From assembly GCF_000303155.1 (NCBI RefSeq), contig NC_018719.1, positions 2,604,001 to 2,668,000 on the forward strand: DNA of 64,000 nt, read 5' to 3'. Positions 17,115 through 26,116 of the stretch are shown piece by piece. Each line of letters starts with the position of its first letter. The first letter of the stretch is position 1. Position numbers and translations under genes: made by a program. The notes beneath the pieces were generated by a model, which was not told the DNA's origin, made no database searches, and saw only the letters and a program-made list of their open reading frames with translations. Source of the DNA: Candidatus Nitrososphaera gargensis Ga9.2 (GTDB lineage: Archaea > Thermoproteota > Nitrososphaeria > Nitrososphaerales > Nitrososphaeraceae).

Positions 17115-18040
17115 TTATGGCGTTGATGTGCCTGTCGTCGAATCATCATTTCCTCCTCCTCTTACGACGACTTCGCAAGTCATCCACGGATGGATGCTAT
17201 AGAAATACGGGTATGTGCCCGGTTCTTCAAATATCGCGGTGAACGAATCTACTAGCGGGAATGGCGGGCATCCAGCTGGCGGTGCTCCTCCCCCCCCCGC
17301 TACCACCTTGTTGCTCACCGGCGGTAGTAGCGGCCGCAGATGTATTATTATCATCATCATTTGTAGCCGCATCTTCGCCAGACGATGATGATAGTGGTGA
17401 CATTTCTTCTGCAGCCCCTCCTCCTGTTGTTGATGATAACCGTTTCTACCATCTCCTTGCTCTGCAGCAATCGTTGATTGGAATGGCGATGAGACTACTC
17501 CAGAGTTGACTACTTTGTTCCATCTATTGTGCATTATATGTCGGTTCCCTCGAGAAAAGTTGGCTCATCGTCGGCACCAATCTCTGTAGGGTAGAATACG
17601 ACCTTGTTTGCCGCGACTATAGCCTCTCTTCCGTCAGGAGCCTGTGCTATGAGCGGCTCGCCCACGTTATATGGGGGCAGCAGTTCAAAATCCGCGCCAG
17701 TCACCTGTTCTGGAATACCAAATGGCAGTAGTACATCGGACGTTAGGTTCTCGTCGAGCACAAAGGTTACTATGTGTATGTCTGCAAATTTAGCTTGGGT
17801 ACTAGACCAAGTCACGCTCTCTCCTGCATTGATTTCAACCCTATACGGCGTGAATGTATAATATCGAACCGTGACATTGCTTCCTGCCGCGACCTCGACT
17901 GTTGTTACGCCGCTGTTGTCACCTGCAGTAGTCCCTGCTGTTCCGGTACCATCCGTTGCTGCGCCATCATTATTGCCCGCGGTACCTTCATGGAACGCCA
18001 GATAGAGCTTGGGATTTAAGGAGTTGTTCTGCAGATTTTA
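17115..18040 (-). pseudogene. decayed two-domain cupredoxin
   Basis: The 5' part reads as a cupredoxin strand pattern: VEVAAGSNVTVRYYTFTP, INAGESVTW, and ADIHIVTFVLDE, but the frame has no start codon downstream of the stop near 18035. The frame ends at 17534, and a second frame gives NKVVNSGVVSSPF and DSFTAIFEEPGTYPYFYSIHPWM at the C-terminus. The expected copper Cys before SIHPWM is Tyr (tat). At least two frameshifts, a missing start and a lost ligand make this a dead blue-copper gene. G- and C-rich simple runs (near 17290) mark the break. Confidence 0.7.
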
Positions 18041-18154
18041 CCTATCTTAATTCAGAATAATATTTTCCCTAACACCCATAGAAAAAGATTCGGCTGCAAG
18101 CGATCAGAATCGCGTAGATGGAGGGGGACAGGCAATAAAAAACATTCAAAAGGC

Positions 18155-18826
18155 ATGGCAATTCAAATCACCTCGAGATCATTATCATTGTCGTCTGGCG
18201 AGATCCTTCAGGAGCTGCTGCAAGACCACCCCTATCTCTGGGTCTTGCTGATAATATTTGGCGTGAGCGCCGCGCCGATCCTTACGCCGCCAACTTGGAT
18301 GGTGATAGTGTCGGCAAACGCGCTGAGTGATTATTCGCTTAACCCGCTGCTACTCTCGTCAGTAGGAGCCACCGCTGCCACTTCAGGGCGGATGCTCCTC
18401 CTGAAATACAGCTCGATCGGGCGGAGGAGGTTGAACGAGAAGAGAAAGTCCAGCCTTGAAAGGCTTCGCGATTACCTGCAGAAAACCCGGTATGGCTATT
18501 TTGCAAGCACCTTCATTTTTGCATTGACCCCGCTTCCAAGCAACATGCTGTTCATATCATACGGCCTGATGAATGCGCGCTCGTTCCTAGGGATAGTCGC
18601 TGGCTTTTGGATAGGCAGGTTTGCAGTCTACTTGCTAATGATATACGTATCCGGCTTTGTGTACCAGCCAATATCCCAAATTCTGGGGGACAATCTGACG
18701 GCTGTGATAATTACAGATATCGCCGGCATGGGCATGACGGTTGCCATACTGATGGTTGACTGGGACAGGGCCATATCTGAGCGCAAGATTGCCCTCATAC
18801 GGCCAAGATTTCTCCAGCGCGCATGA
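18155..18826 (+). CDS. DedA/VTT-like membrane protein
   Basis: 223 residues with about five membrane segments (30-48, 66-84, 112-130, 150-172, 185-202). The segment FASTFIFALTPLPSNMLFISYG and a conserved Arg/Gly (GRMLLLKYSSIGRR) resemble the VTT (DedA/TMEM41) domain, whose family members move lipids or maintain membrane potential. No neighbours in an obvious operon; an AsnC-like gene follows after 28 bp in the same direction. Family call moderate. Confidence 0.6.
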   Translation: MAIQITSRSLSLSSGEILQELLQDHPYLWVLLIIFGVSAAPILTPPTWMVIVSANALSDYSLNPLLLSSVGATAATSGRMLLLKYSSIGRRRLNEKRKSSLERLRDYLQKTRYGYFASTFIFALTPLPSNMLFISYGLMNARSFLGIVAGFWIGRFAVYLLMIYVSGFVYQPISQILGDNLTAVIITDIAGMGMTVAILMVDWDRAISERKIALIRPRFLQRA

Positions 18827-18854
18827 ATTCCAGATATACGATAATTGACAGAGG

Positions 18855-19160
18855 ATGATTAATAATAGCAGGCTCGATTCCACCATGCCAAAGTCTCTGA
18901 TGCTGATAGGTGTAGATCTTGGTGCAGACAAAGAAGTGTTGGAAGAGGTAAGAGACCATGCCGCGATCTCTGAAGCCTACCGCATAATTGAAGATGAAAG
19001 CGAAATGTATAGCATAATCGCAAAAGTTGAATCAGACACTAGGGACGATCTTGACGCCATAGAGACAAAGATAAGGAGGATCGAGCAGGTCAGGTCTACG
19101 CTCACTCTTGAAATCATAGAGGGCAAGAGAGACAACGAGAGCAGGCCGCTGCAGCTTTAG
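18855..19160 (+). CDS. stand-alone AsnC/Lrp-type ligand-binding (RAM) domain
   Basis: 101 residues with no DNA-binding part. The fold pattern LMLIGVDLGADKEVLEEVRD, AYRIIEDESEMYSIIAKVE, DAIETKIRRIEQVRSTLTLEII is the beta-alpha-beta-beta-alpha-beta pattern of the AsnC C-terminal domain, ending with the typical V-x-S-T-x-T-L. Stand-alone RAM proteins are known to bind amino acids and regulate partners. Start ATG 18855; a second ATG at 18885 (MPKSLML) fits the domain start better. Confidence 0.7.
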   Translation: MINNSRLDSTMPKSLMLIGVDLGADKEVLEEVRDHAAISEAYRIIEDESEMYSIIAKVESDTRDDLDAIETKIRRIEQVRSTLTLEIIEGKRDNESRPLQL

Positions 19161-19237
19161 TCGCTATCTTTTTGATATCTGGTTCTAGAGGCCGACTGCA
19201 AAAGAGCTTAATGTGATGAAACCCTACTTTGCACGAT

Positions 19238-19357
19238 ATGTCAGTTTCTGTGTGGTCGCGAAATTCCGCCAGATGCGAAACATGCGGCCGGATATTCCAC
19301 TCCGACCATGAGCTGAAGGATCACGAATCAGAACAACACCACAATGGCGATTTGTAG
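19238..19357 (+). CDS. 39-aa C2H2 zinc-finger microprotein
   Basis: MSVSVWSRNSARCETCGRI leads into a C2H2 finger (C-x2-C, then FHSDHELKDHE with two His) and a His-rich tail (SEQHHNGDL). The stop is 8 bases from the end of the next, convergent gene. One of several tiny C2H2 proteins in this window. Start coordinate may be off by one base. Confidence 0.55.
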   Translation: MSVSVWSRNSARCETCGRIFHSDHELKDHESEQHHNGDL

Positions 19358-19365
19358 CTCTCAGC

Positions 19366-19716
19366 TCAACTGTCAAAGGCCGCCCTCTTCATCCTAGAGC
19401 CGCATTTGGGGCATTCGGCCTGGTTGTGCTTGGTCCCGCAGCTGATGCAATAATAGCTCAGCCCTCCCTTTGATCCAAACATACCGCCGCCACCGCCACC
19501 TCTTATCCCACCAAAGAAAGAACCTGTTCCTTGCTGGCCCCCCATCCTTTTCATTATCTGCCTTCTTCTATAGAGCGACAGAGGGATGATGATTGCGATT
19601 ATGACGATCAGAGATATTGGAAAGTCTAGGAAGATGCCGACTACAATAGCGATCCCGAAATAAATGCCAATCCAGAGGAGCTGGTTGGCCAAGAACCGTT
19701 TGCTGTTGTCATCCAA
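19366..19716 (-). CDS. two-helix membrane protein with C-terminal zinc ribbon
   Basis: 116 residues. Two membrane helices (about 10-28 and 31-48), a basic loop (YRRRQIMKRM), a Gly-rich linker (GGIRGGGGGGMFG), then a zinc ribbon YYCISCGTKHNQAECPKCG near 89-107. The arrangement, membrane anchor plus cytoplasmic zinc ribbon, is common among archaeal small proteins of unknown function. Intact, ATG start. Confidence 0.7.
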   Translation of the reverse strand: MDDNSKRFLANQLLWIGIYFGIAIVVGIFLDFPISLIVIIAIIIPLSLYRRRQIMKRMGGQQGTGSFFGGIRGGGGGGMFGSKGGLSYYCISCGTKHNQAECPKCGSRMKRAAFDS

Positions 19717-19845
19717 CCTTTAATTATATTGGCCACGCTCTCTTTTATAGTTCTTGATTCAACCTTTCTATGTAGTCGTTCTACTGTATGATCATCTGTA
19801 TTGGTTAAATCCTCGTGACGGCAATGTCTTTCAACCAAGCCTGAA

Positions 19846-20256
19846 ATGATCACAGAATCTCCTGAAGGTACGGACGAGCTGCCACCGTGTCAAGCGGTGA
19901 GAAATAATAATAAAAATAATGGCGAAAGCAACAAGAAGTACCAGGACCCGGCTTATGACGACAAGACGATCGAAGGGCTGATGAACTATTTCAAGTTTGG
20001 AACATACGGAGAGCTGCGCTGGTTTCTGCAATGCGTCAAAAGGCACTTAGAGTTCGGCCAAGGCGTCATGCAATATCCTGTTTTTCTTTATGTAATTCAG
20101 CAATGTGTCGTGGCTGTCTTCAACTTTAAAGTACTGCTTCATTGTCTCGATAGTTTCATCGTCATACAAGTGATGATGGTAGTTTCTGCTGCGCAGCCCT
20201 TGCTTTTTTTCAAAAATTTCAGAGTTGTCAGTAGACATGCCATTTTTTGGTTTTGA
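19846..20256 (+). CDS. hypothetical protein; 5' half related to the opposite-strand neighbour
   Basis: The first ~65 residues (to about 20045) contain YDDKTIEGLMNYFKFGTYGELRWFLQ, which resembles YDDETIETMKQYFKVEDSHDTLLNY in the convergent gene at 20047. After that the frame runs antisense through that neighbour and loses protein-like character. A truncation or an inverted duplication of a small gene is therefore likely. The true end is uncertain and the product is not recognised. Confidence 0.4.
   Translation: MITESPEGTDELPPCQAVRNNNKNNGESNKKYQDPAYDDKTIEGLMNYFKFGTYGELRWFLQCVKRHLEFGQGVMQYPVFLYVIQQCVVAVFNFKVLLHCLDSFIVIQVMMVVSAAQPLLFFKNFRVVSRHAIFWF
20047..20238 (-). CDS. small hypothetical protein, paralogue of the convergent gene
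   Basis: 63 residues from ATG 20238. Polar and helical, His-rich (NYHHHLYDDETIET), with no metal ribbon or membrane helix. The core shares its pattern with the 5' half of 19846-20256. Function unknown. Confidence 0.5.
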   Translation of the reverse strand: MSTDNSEIFEKKQGLRSRNYHHHLYDDETIETMKQYFKVEDSHDTLLNYIKKNRILHDALAEL

Positions 20257-20417
20257 TAATAAATAAAGCTGGCCGCTGGGGCCCTCTTTGCAAATATAAT
20301 AATATCATGATTGGGCTGCTGTGTGGAGAAAAAAGGCGCGCAGCCGAGGGATTTGACAGAATCTGCAACGGTAACCCTTTAAAATAATCATTGCGAGTAC
20401 GCCGGGACAAAAGAGAT

Positions 20418-20660
20418 ATGATGAGAAGGAGAACTGCAGTCGATATCGCTACCACCACTCCAACTTTTAGAAATTGCGCATTTTGCGGAAGGTCAATACC
20501 CGGTGGCACGGGCACAATGCACGTCAGAAACGACGGCAGGATATTGTGGACATGCTCAACCAAATGCAGCAAGAACATGTTTGTAATCCGCCGGGACCCA
20601 AGGAAGTTAAAGTGGACTGAAAAGTACGTAAAAGGTGGAGCACAGGTAAAGAAAAGATAA
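20418..20660 (+). CDS. rpl24e: ribosomal protein L24e
   Basis: The ATG at 20418 (MMRRRTAVDIATTT) or 20421 is chosen; a longer frame from a TTG at 20391 has an unusual basic lead. The zinc motif C-x2-C...C-x3-C is complete (NCAFCGRSIPGGTGTM, WTCSTKCSKN), and the ending RRDPRKLKWTEKY matches the archaeal/eukaryotic L24e family. It is a large-subunit ribosomal protein. It is intact although it sits between broken genes, which argues that decay is limited to dispensable genes. Confidence 0.9.
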   Translation: MMRRRTAVDIATTTPTFRNCAFCGRSIPGGTGTMHVRNDGRILWTCSTKCSKNMFVIRRDPRKLKWTEKYVKGGAQVKKR

Positions 20661-20758
20661 GTAAAATAGTTAATAATAGTGGCGGCAGCACAGATTTTAA
20701 AACTTGAGGATCAAAAGTCGCAATCTTGCAGCTAGAAAAGAAAATCATCGTCATAGCG

Positions 20759-22545
20759 TTATATCATCATCGGCTGCGAGCTTGGCTTTTTTACCAGTGG
20801 CAATGTGAATGAAAAAGTGGCCCCGCGCCCATCTAGGTTGTTCTCTCCCCATATCTTACCTCCGTGCGCCTCGACAATGCTCTTTGCGATGAACAGCCCA
20901 AGCCCTGCCCCTTTTCTGACTTGCAAATTTTGTGAACAGCCTTGGCATTATCTCCGGAACTATGCCTGCGCCGGTGTCCTTGACCTTGACTACGACCGTG
21001 CCATCTTTTTCGGTACGCGCCGAAACGGTTATCGTGCCGCCGTTCTCTGTAAACTTGACGGCGTTGTTCAGTAAGTTCGAGATCATTTCGTAAATCTTGG
21101 GCTTGTCAGCATACACCATTATGGCCGGCTCTGGAAGCTCTACATTGAACGCCAACAAACCTTTTTTTGCATCCGCCGACGACCCGAGGGTGTTCCTGAT
21201 GTCGTCTACCACGTTTCTCACTTTCTCGTTCAGGTCAAACTGCTCTTTGGCGAGTTTGAGCCTGCGGCCCTCGATTCTGGTGACCTGCAGTATGTCAGAC
21301 GAGAGCCTCTCAAGGCGCCGGGCGTTCCTGACAAGCAGGTCCATCTCTTCTTTAGAGATAGTTATCTCGTCCTTGCTGTTGAATTCGTTTTCCTTTATCT
21401 CTGCTATCCTGAGGATCGGCTGTATCGGCGTGCGGAGCTCGTGCGCGGCGATGTTGATAAACTCGTGTTGCAGCCTATCATGCTCCTTTAACTGGTCGTT
21501 GACCTGTGCGAGCGAGTCCACCACCTGCCGGAGCTCCGATGTTTCTGCTTGACTATCAGCTCTAAACGCCTGTTGTGCATGAGCACCAGACAGGCGATCA
21601 TCATGGCGGCGACTCCAATTGCCTCTATGACCACGATACTAAAGTTCCTTTGCTGCTCGAGCAGGAAGACGGCATCTGTTGTGTGTGCGTGAGGGTAAAT
21701 GATGTATGCCGTCCACAGGTGCTTGCCGTTTACTGTTACAGGCCGGTACGCTATCGTAGTTAGACCCAAGGTAACGGACATCTTCAATTCCTGATTCCCC
21801 GGCTACTGCCATGTCCAGCAGGGCGTTGAACTGGGATCTTACCGGCCCGGGCAGGATTGACTGGAACTTGTCGTCATGATAATAACTCCCGATCAGGGAC
21901 TGGTTGCTTGCGTAAAGAATAAGGCCGCTATTGTCTGTCAGCCCTGCGCTGCTCCTATATTCTTGCAAAAGCTGGCTCTGCATGAATGTGCCTGCATTTT
22001 TCGTGCTGATTGAGGCTACCACGACTCCTGCAAACTCGCCGCTTTGCGCGTTTATTATCGGCTGCGACAGGTACATCCTTGGCACGGTGTCCGCCGAGTC
22101 AAGCGTGGTGCTGGCATAGGGGCATGTGTCTCCTTTGGGACCGAGAAATATTGCCTGTAGCTCAGATCGTCTCCCCGATAATCAGGGAACTTGCCGGTGT
22201 TGATCTCGCTCTATGTTATGATGATGCCGTTTGCGTCCAGCCAGTAATAGCCATCGGTCAGGTCCACAGTATTGTCCTGCGCGGCATCAAACAGCTGCTG
22301 CGCTCCCGTGTCCCCCGCTGTACCAGGGGCGCGCTGGCCAAGAGCGCAAGGTTGTGGTCAACGTCTGCTATCCTGCTTGTCAGTGCGTTAGAGATGGCGT
22401 GAGCCTCGATCTGTGCGTTGCTGTGAATATCCTGCTCTGAAATTTCAATGATCTTTTCTGTTGTAAAGTTGTAGGATGCAATTGCCAGAATTGCAGCACC
22501 GGGGGCAATGGCGATCATAAAAAGCAGGCTCTTTCTCTGGAGCAT
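20759..22545 (-). pseudogene. decayed Cache-type sensor histidine kinase
   Basis: Segments in at least four frames rebuild one kinase: membrane start (RKSLLFMIAIAPGAAILAIA), a double-Cache-like sensor (GYYWLDANGIIIT, MYLSQPIINAQSGEFAGVVV), second membrane helix (VVIEAIGVAAMMIACLVLM), H-box NIAAHELRTPIQPIL, N-box MISNLLNNAVKFT, DTGAGIVP and, in a last frame, [16 protein letters not shown] to the stop at 20759. A TAG (22211-22213) interrupts the sensor, and frame changes lie near 22135, 21740, 21540 and 20915. It has the same architecture as 1422-3238. No working kinase. Confidence 0.85.
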
Positions 22546-22762
22546 GATAGATATGCTGCTAGGATGATTGCCAAACCCGCAATTAAATTCACATGAAATG
22601 ATGTACTATAAGATAAATCGATGATCTATTGACATCGCTTTGCAGAAGTCTAAATGATTTTAATCCATTTATCCCTTGTTAGCCACATTGATCGCTGTAT
22701 ATACATATGATTATTATTAGTGACAGCAGCCGCCAGGCCGCAGCCGGTCTCCGTGCCGGTAG

Positions 22763-24054
22763 AAAATTGATTGGCCGCCGGTTCGGCACCCAGCTATCAA
22801 AAAATTAAAGCAAAAGGCGTCAAAGCTGATGCCCGCCGGCGTTACCGATTCAATTTTCATTAGCAATGCCAGAGGCTCGCACGTATTGGACGTTGACGGA
22901 AACGAGTACATTGATTACAAGCTCGGTCACGGCCCGGTTATCTTGGGCCACGGCCACCCAGCCGTTCTGGATAAAGTGCACCAGTATGACAAAAGAGGCG
23001 CGATATACGGGTCTGATACGCCGCTTGAAGTCACGCTGGCAGAAAAGATAAGATCCATAGTTCCCAGCGCCGAAATGATCAGGTATCATATTTCCGGCAC
23101 AGAGGCAACGATGCACGCCATCAAGATAGCCAGAGCATGCACAGGAAAGGAAAAGATCCTAAAGTTTGAGGGGCAGTACCATGGGATCCATGATTACGTG
23201 TCATTTTCCACCGAACCGGGCACAGAGAGCCGCCGCGGCACAGCCCAGCCTGACTCTATCGGGATTCCAAAGGCCATAGGCAAGCTGACCTTGGTAAGCG
23301 AGTGGAACGACTTTGACGTAGTGGAAAAGACGGTCAAGAAACATTCAGACAACATCGCGGCCATAATCACAGAGCCCATCATAGCAAATGCCGCCGTCAT
23401 TCCTCCCCGCGATAGCTACCTAAAGTTCCTCAGGGAATTGTGCGACAAAAACGGCATAGTCCTGATATTTGATGAGGTAAAGACCGGATTTAGGGTAGCA
23501 AAGGGAGGGGCTCAGGAACTGCTTGGAGTCAAGCCGCACCTGACCACCCCTGCAAAATCACTTGGAAACAGTATCCCATTTCGGCGGTGGTCGGGTCAGA
23601 GGAAATAATGAAAGAGAACGCTACAAAAAAGATATTGCGCAATGGCACGTACGCTAGGAATCCCGTGTCAATTGCAGCGGCAGACGCAACCGTCGATGAA
23701 ATAATAATGAAGAAAGGGTATGTGCACCGGAACATTGAAAAGTTTGGCACGGCCCTAATGAACGGCATCAGAGATATCCTGTATTATAGGAAGGTAGACG
23801 GCATAGTCCAAGGGTACCCGTCAATGTTCCATGTGTTGTTTACAAAACAGGACGGCGTTCACAACTACAGAGAATACCTCAAATGTGACAACAAGTTTTC
23901 AAGCAAGCTTCAGGAGCGGGTTTTGGAAAGAGGCGTCATGCTAAGCGAGCTTTTCTTTACATGTACGGCGCACAACGGCGAAGACCTGCAGCAAACCTTG
24001 GAAGCATTTGATGCCAGTCTACTACAACAACAGGTTTCTTCAAAAAGATTATGA
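22763..24054 (+). pseudogene. hemL: frameshifted glutamate-1-semialdehyde aminotransferase-like (class III) enzyme
   Basis: The first frame (ATG 22829, with PAIKKLKQKASKLM open upstream but without a start codon) carries the class III aminotransferase core: ISGTEATMHAIKIARA, EGQYHGIHDY, IFDEVKTGFR and the PLP lysine in TTPAKSLGN. It then loses the frame near 23575. The next frame continues VVGSEEIMKENATKKIL, NGTYARNP and FFTCTAHNGED to 24054. Insertion of one base (agtatccc to agttatccc) would restore LGNSYPISAVVG. It is either a recent pseudogene or a one-base error. The family also contains other aminomutases, so the substrate is not certain. Confidence 0.75.
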
Positions 24055-24067
24055 TGACGGCTGCTGG

Positions 24068-24547
24068 TTAGTGACTGGCAGGCACGTGCCTGCTTAGCTC
24101 TTCCTCGGTTCTAAATTGGCTGTCGCAAAGGTCGCACTTGTATATGACGCGCTCTTCTTCTTTTTCTGTCTGCGCAGTGGTAGTATCTGTATACGCTATC
24201 TTTTCGCCTTTTGGAGAAATTATCATCAGCTCGGGATACGTTGCTCCGCTGTACGCAGGATAATCCTTCAGTGAGTATCTCAGCGGGTTGGGATTCCTGT
24301 CTCTTTCATAGTTCCTCTTCACTTCGTCCTCGGTTATCTTGAGCCACAGCACATTCCCATCCCAGCCTTCTACCTTGTTGATTGGGATGTAATAGTAATG
24401 GATCTTGTGGATTATCCCTCTTTTTACAACTACAAAATCCCGGCTGAGCGCATAGATATCGCCTATGTCGACGTCATCGCTAGTGTGCACTGACTCATTG
24501 AGGATGTCGGGCCACTCTATTTTTGAAGGGACTGTTGTTGAAGGCAT
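24068..24547 (-). CDS. PRC-barrel-like protein with C-terminal C2H2 finger
   Basis: The ATG at 24547 (MPSTTVPSKIEWPD) is chosen; an upstream in-frame ATG adds 13 residues. Residues about 8-75 form a PRC-barrel/DUF2171-like unit (WPDILNESVHTSDDVDIGDIYAL...VVVKRGIIHKIHYYYIPINKV). The C-terminus is a C2H2 finger (YKCDLCDSQFRTEEELSRH...H). The combination of a barrel and a finger links two families found elsewhere in the window. Function unknown; a nucleic-acid or protein adaptor is possible. Confidence 0.65.
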   Translation of the reverse strand: MPSTTVPSKIEWPDILNESVHTSDDVDIGDIYALSRDFVVVKRGIIHKIHYYYIPINKVEGWDGNVLWLKITEDEVKRNYERDRNPNPLRYSLKDYPAYSGATYPELMIISPKGEKIAYTDTTTAQTEKEEERVIYKCDLCDSQFRTEEELSRHVPASH

Positions 24548-24769
24548 TATATGTGATTGAAGCAGCTCAAGCAAGATATTTAGCAATTGCAGATTTACAA
24601 TAATATGTTGTATTGCATTTTAGCGCACAGACTCGGCTTTGTGTAAAAAGTAATAACTCATAAAAACAAAGTCATGCAATCAAACAGCTATCGAAGCATG
24701 GATTGGTGACTTTTTAAACAAGCTCACAGACTCGAAATTCTTTTATGAGATATTTTCCATGATTCGATG

Positions 24770-24904
24770 ATGTCGCACATTTCAGAAGAGCGCGACGACA
24801 CAGGCATACCTGTGGCATGCAGCAAGTGCAACGAGACGTTCCAGTCTGATTCAGAGTATGTGGAACATTATAACGCGGCGCACGCCGGCATTGGTCCGGA
24901 TTAG
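24770..24904 (+). CDS. 44-aa C2H2 zinc-finger microprotein
   Basis: ATG 24770 (another ATG directly before it, 24767) to TAG 24904. After a polar start (SEERDDTGIPV) it holds a C2H2 finger: ACSKCNETFQSDSEYVEHYN, then AAHAG. Ends GPD. One of the set of single-finger proteins in this genome. Confidence 0.6.
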   Translation: MSHISEERDDTGIPVACSKCNETFQSDSEYVEHYNAAHAGIGPD

Positions 24905-25174
24905 CTAGCTTTGCCTACAGCACTTAGTAACTGCAAACAATGTAAAGGCAGCACATTTTCTGAAGGGCGAAACAGAAAAAATCTTAACCAAATTGCATTA
25001 TCAATAGTACATAAAAAAGCAAAGAGCAAAGCGCTTGATAGCGCTTGTATTGCTGGAGTTGCTGCAACAGTAGTACCCATATCGAAAATAATTATGTTGT
25101 TCCAAAGTCGATTCCAATCGATTGTAGTCGCCAGCAAAAAGTCGGATTCCGGTAACTTGAAGATACATAAAAAT
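24905..25174. other. intergenic stretch downstream of amoC, no gene seen
   Basis: AT-rich. Frames on both strands cross it but have no recognisable or protein-like features. TTTAGC and poly-A tracts near 24980-25020 are noted only. Confidence 0.4.
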
Positions 25175-25221
25175 GCGTGGAGGTCAACGCGCATAAGAAA
25201 AAATCTCGCGACCTTCCACGC
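25175..25221 (-). terminator. inverted repeat 3' of amoC, candidate terminator
   Basis: GCGTGGAGGTC (25175-25185) and GACCTTCCACGC (25210-25221) pair with one bulged base. On the minus strand the hairpin lies about 25 bases after the amoC stop and its loop contains a T-rich run (ATTTTTTC). A transcription or mRNA end of amoC here is inferred. Confidence 0.45.
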
Positions 25222-25247
25222 ACGAGTTGCTCAGATGCTGATACCTC

Positions 25248-25811
25248 TTACGGTATTGACCTGCTGTACAGCTTGCCTTCCAGTGCTAGCTTGTACATCT
25301 CGGCCACGTACGGATTTCTTGCAGGTGTTTCTGCACCCAGCTCCACCAGTCTGGCATACACTCTGACTACGTATGCCAGAGCACCCATGAATGCCACGAC
25401 GACACCCATGTTGAACATCCAGTGGTTAGGAACTGCGAATACTTCTTCGACGAACCAGAAGTGCCACAGCTCATTTACGCCAATAGTAAACATCGTGGCT
25501 AGGTAGCCAATGATGGTCAGCTTCAGACCGGTGTTCATTGAGTTTCCAGGTCCGCGCAGTATTGGTATTCTTCTGTCGTACATTGCTACAAAGCCCCATC
25601 CAAGCGGGAGTGCTACAAAGTGGCTGTACAGCCACCAGTGGGCTGGCGTGAATGCAGAGTCACGTATGGTTGTCTGGTGCAGTGAGCCGTCAACAAAGTT
25701 GTCGACCTCTACTGAGGCTGCAATTGAACCCAGCATGATGACCATTATGTAGATCTTTTTCAGCCTCTGGATTTCGACTTCCTTTGGTATCAGTGCTGGC
25801 ATTTGAGCCAT
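25248..25811 (-). CDS. amoC: ammonia monooxygenase subunit C
   Basis: 187 residues, full length for archaeal AmoC, with about six membrane helices. Recognised from the N-terminus MAQMPALIPKEVEIQRLKKI, SLHQTTIRDSAFTPAHWW, NELWHFWF, FAVPNHWMFNMG and EMYKLALEGKLYSRSIP. AmoC is one of the subunits of the copper membrane oxygenase that converts ammonia to hydroxylamine. The gene is alone: no amoA, amoB or amoX is in the window. Extra stand-alone amoC copies are known in Nitrososphaera genomes. GGAGG (25823-25827) precedes the ATG by 11 bases. The regulators flanking amt are close by. Confidence 0.95.
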   Translation of the reverse strand: MAQMPALIPKEVEIQRLKKIYIMVIMLGSIAASVEVDNFVDGSLHQTTIRDSAFTPAHWWLYSHFVALPLGWGFVAMYDRRIPILRGPGNSMNTGLKLTIIGYLATMFTIGVNELWHFWFVEEVFAVPNHWMFNMGVVVAFMGALAYVVRVYARLVELGAETPARNPYVAEMYKLALEGKLYSRSIP

Positions 25812-25822
25812 TTTTTCATTCG

Positions 25823-25880
25823 CCTCCTATGGATTACTCGATAATTGTCGATATAAATTTATTCGATTGAAAATGCAATA
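25823..25880 (-). promoter_or_regulatory. amoC promoter and ribosome-binding site
   Basis: On the minus strand GGAGG (25823-25827) is followed by 11 bases and ATG. Upstream, AT-rich boxes ATTTATAT and GCATATTTATATTGC (about 25850-25885) are TATA-like and would place transcription start close to the Shine-Dalgarno sequence. Inferred from sequence only. Confidence 0.45.
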
Positions 25881-26116
25881 TAAATATGCAATTTATGCTA
25901 CAATCACGGCTATGGCAAATAATATTTGTATCTATTTTCACAAAAACACAATTATTCTATAACCCGACGCGGATAATCATCCCCGCTCGTCAGCGCCGAT
26001 AATCAGCGCAACTTCTAGGTGATTTTGAGCTAGTAGTGATTTCATAACGTTCCTTAGCATGTTGCATTGAGAACTGAGGAAGTGCCTGCTTGCGATCGCG
26101 CACCAATAACCTAGCA
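25881..26116. other. upstream region of amoC, no gene seen
   Basis: AT-rich between about 25880 and 25960, then mixed. No coding frame of note. It would carry amoC regulatory sites. Confidence 0.4.

Noticed and set aside
19846-20256. The whole 136-residue plus frame as one protein
   Set aside because: Its second half is the antisense of the small minus-strand gene, so only the first part is likely coding.
24911-25366. 151-residue plus-strand frame next to amoC
   Set aside because: Its 3' half is antisense to amoC and the rest is not protein-like.
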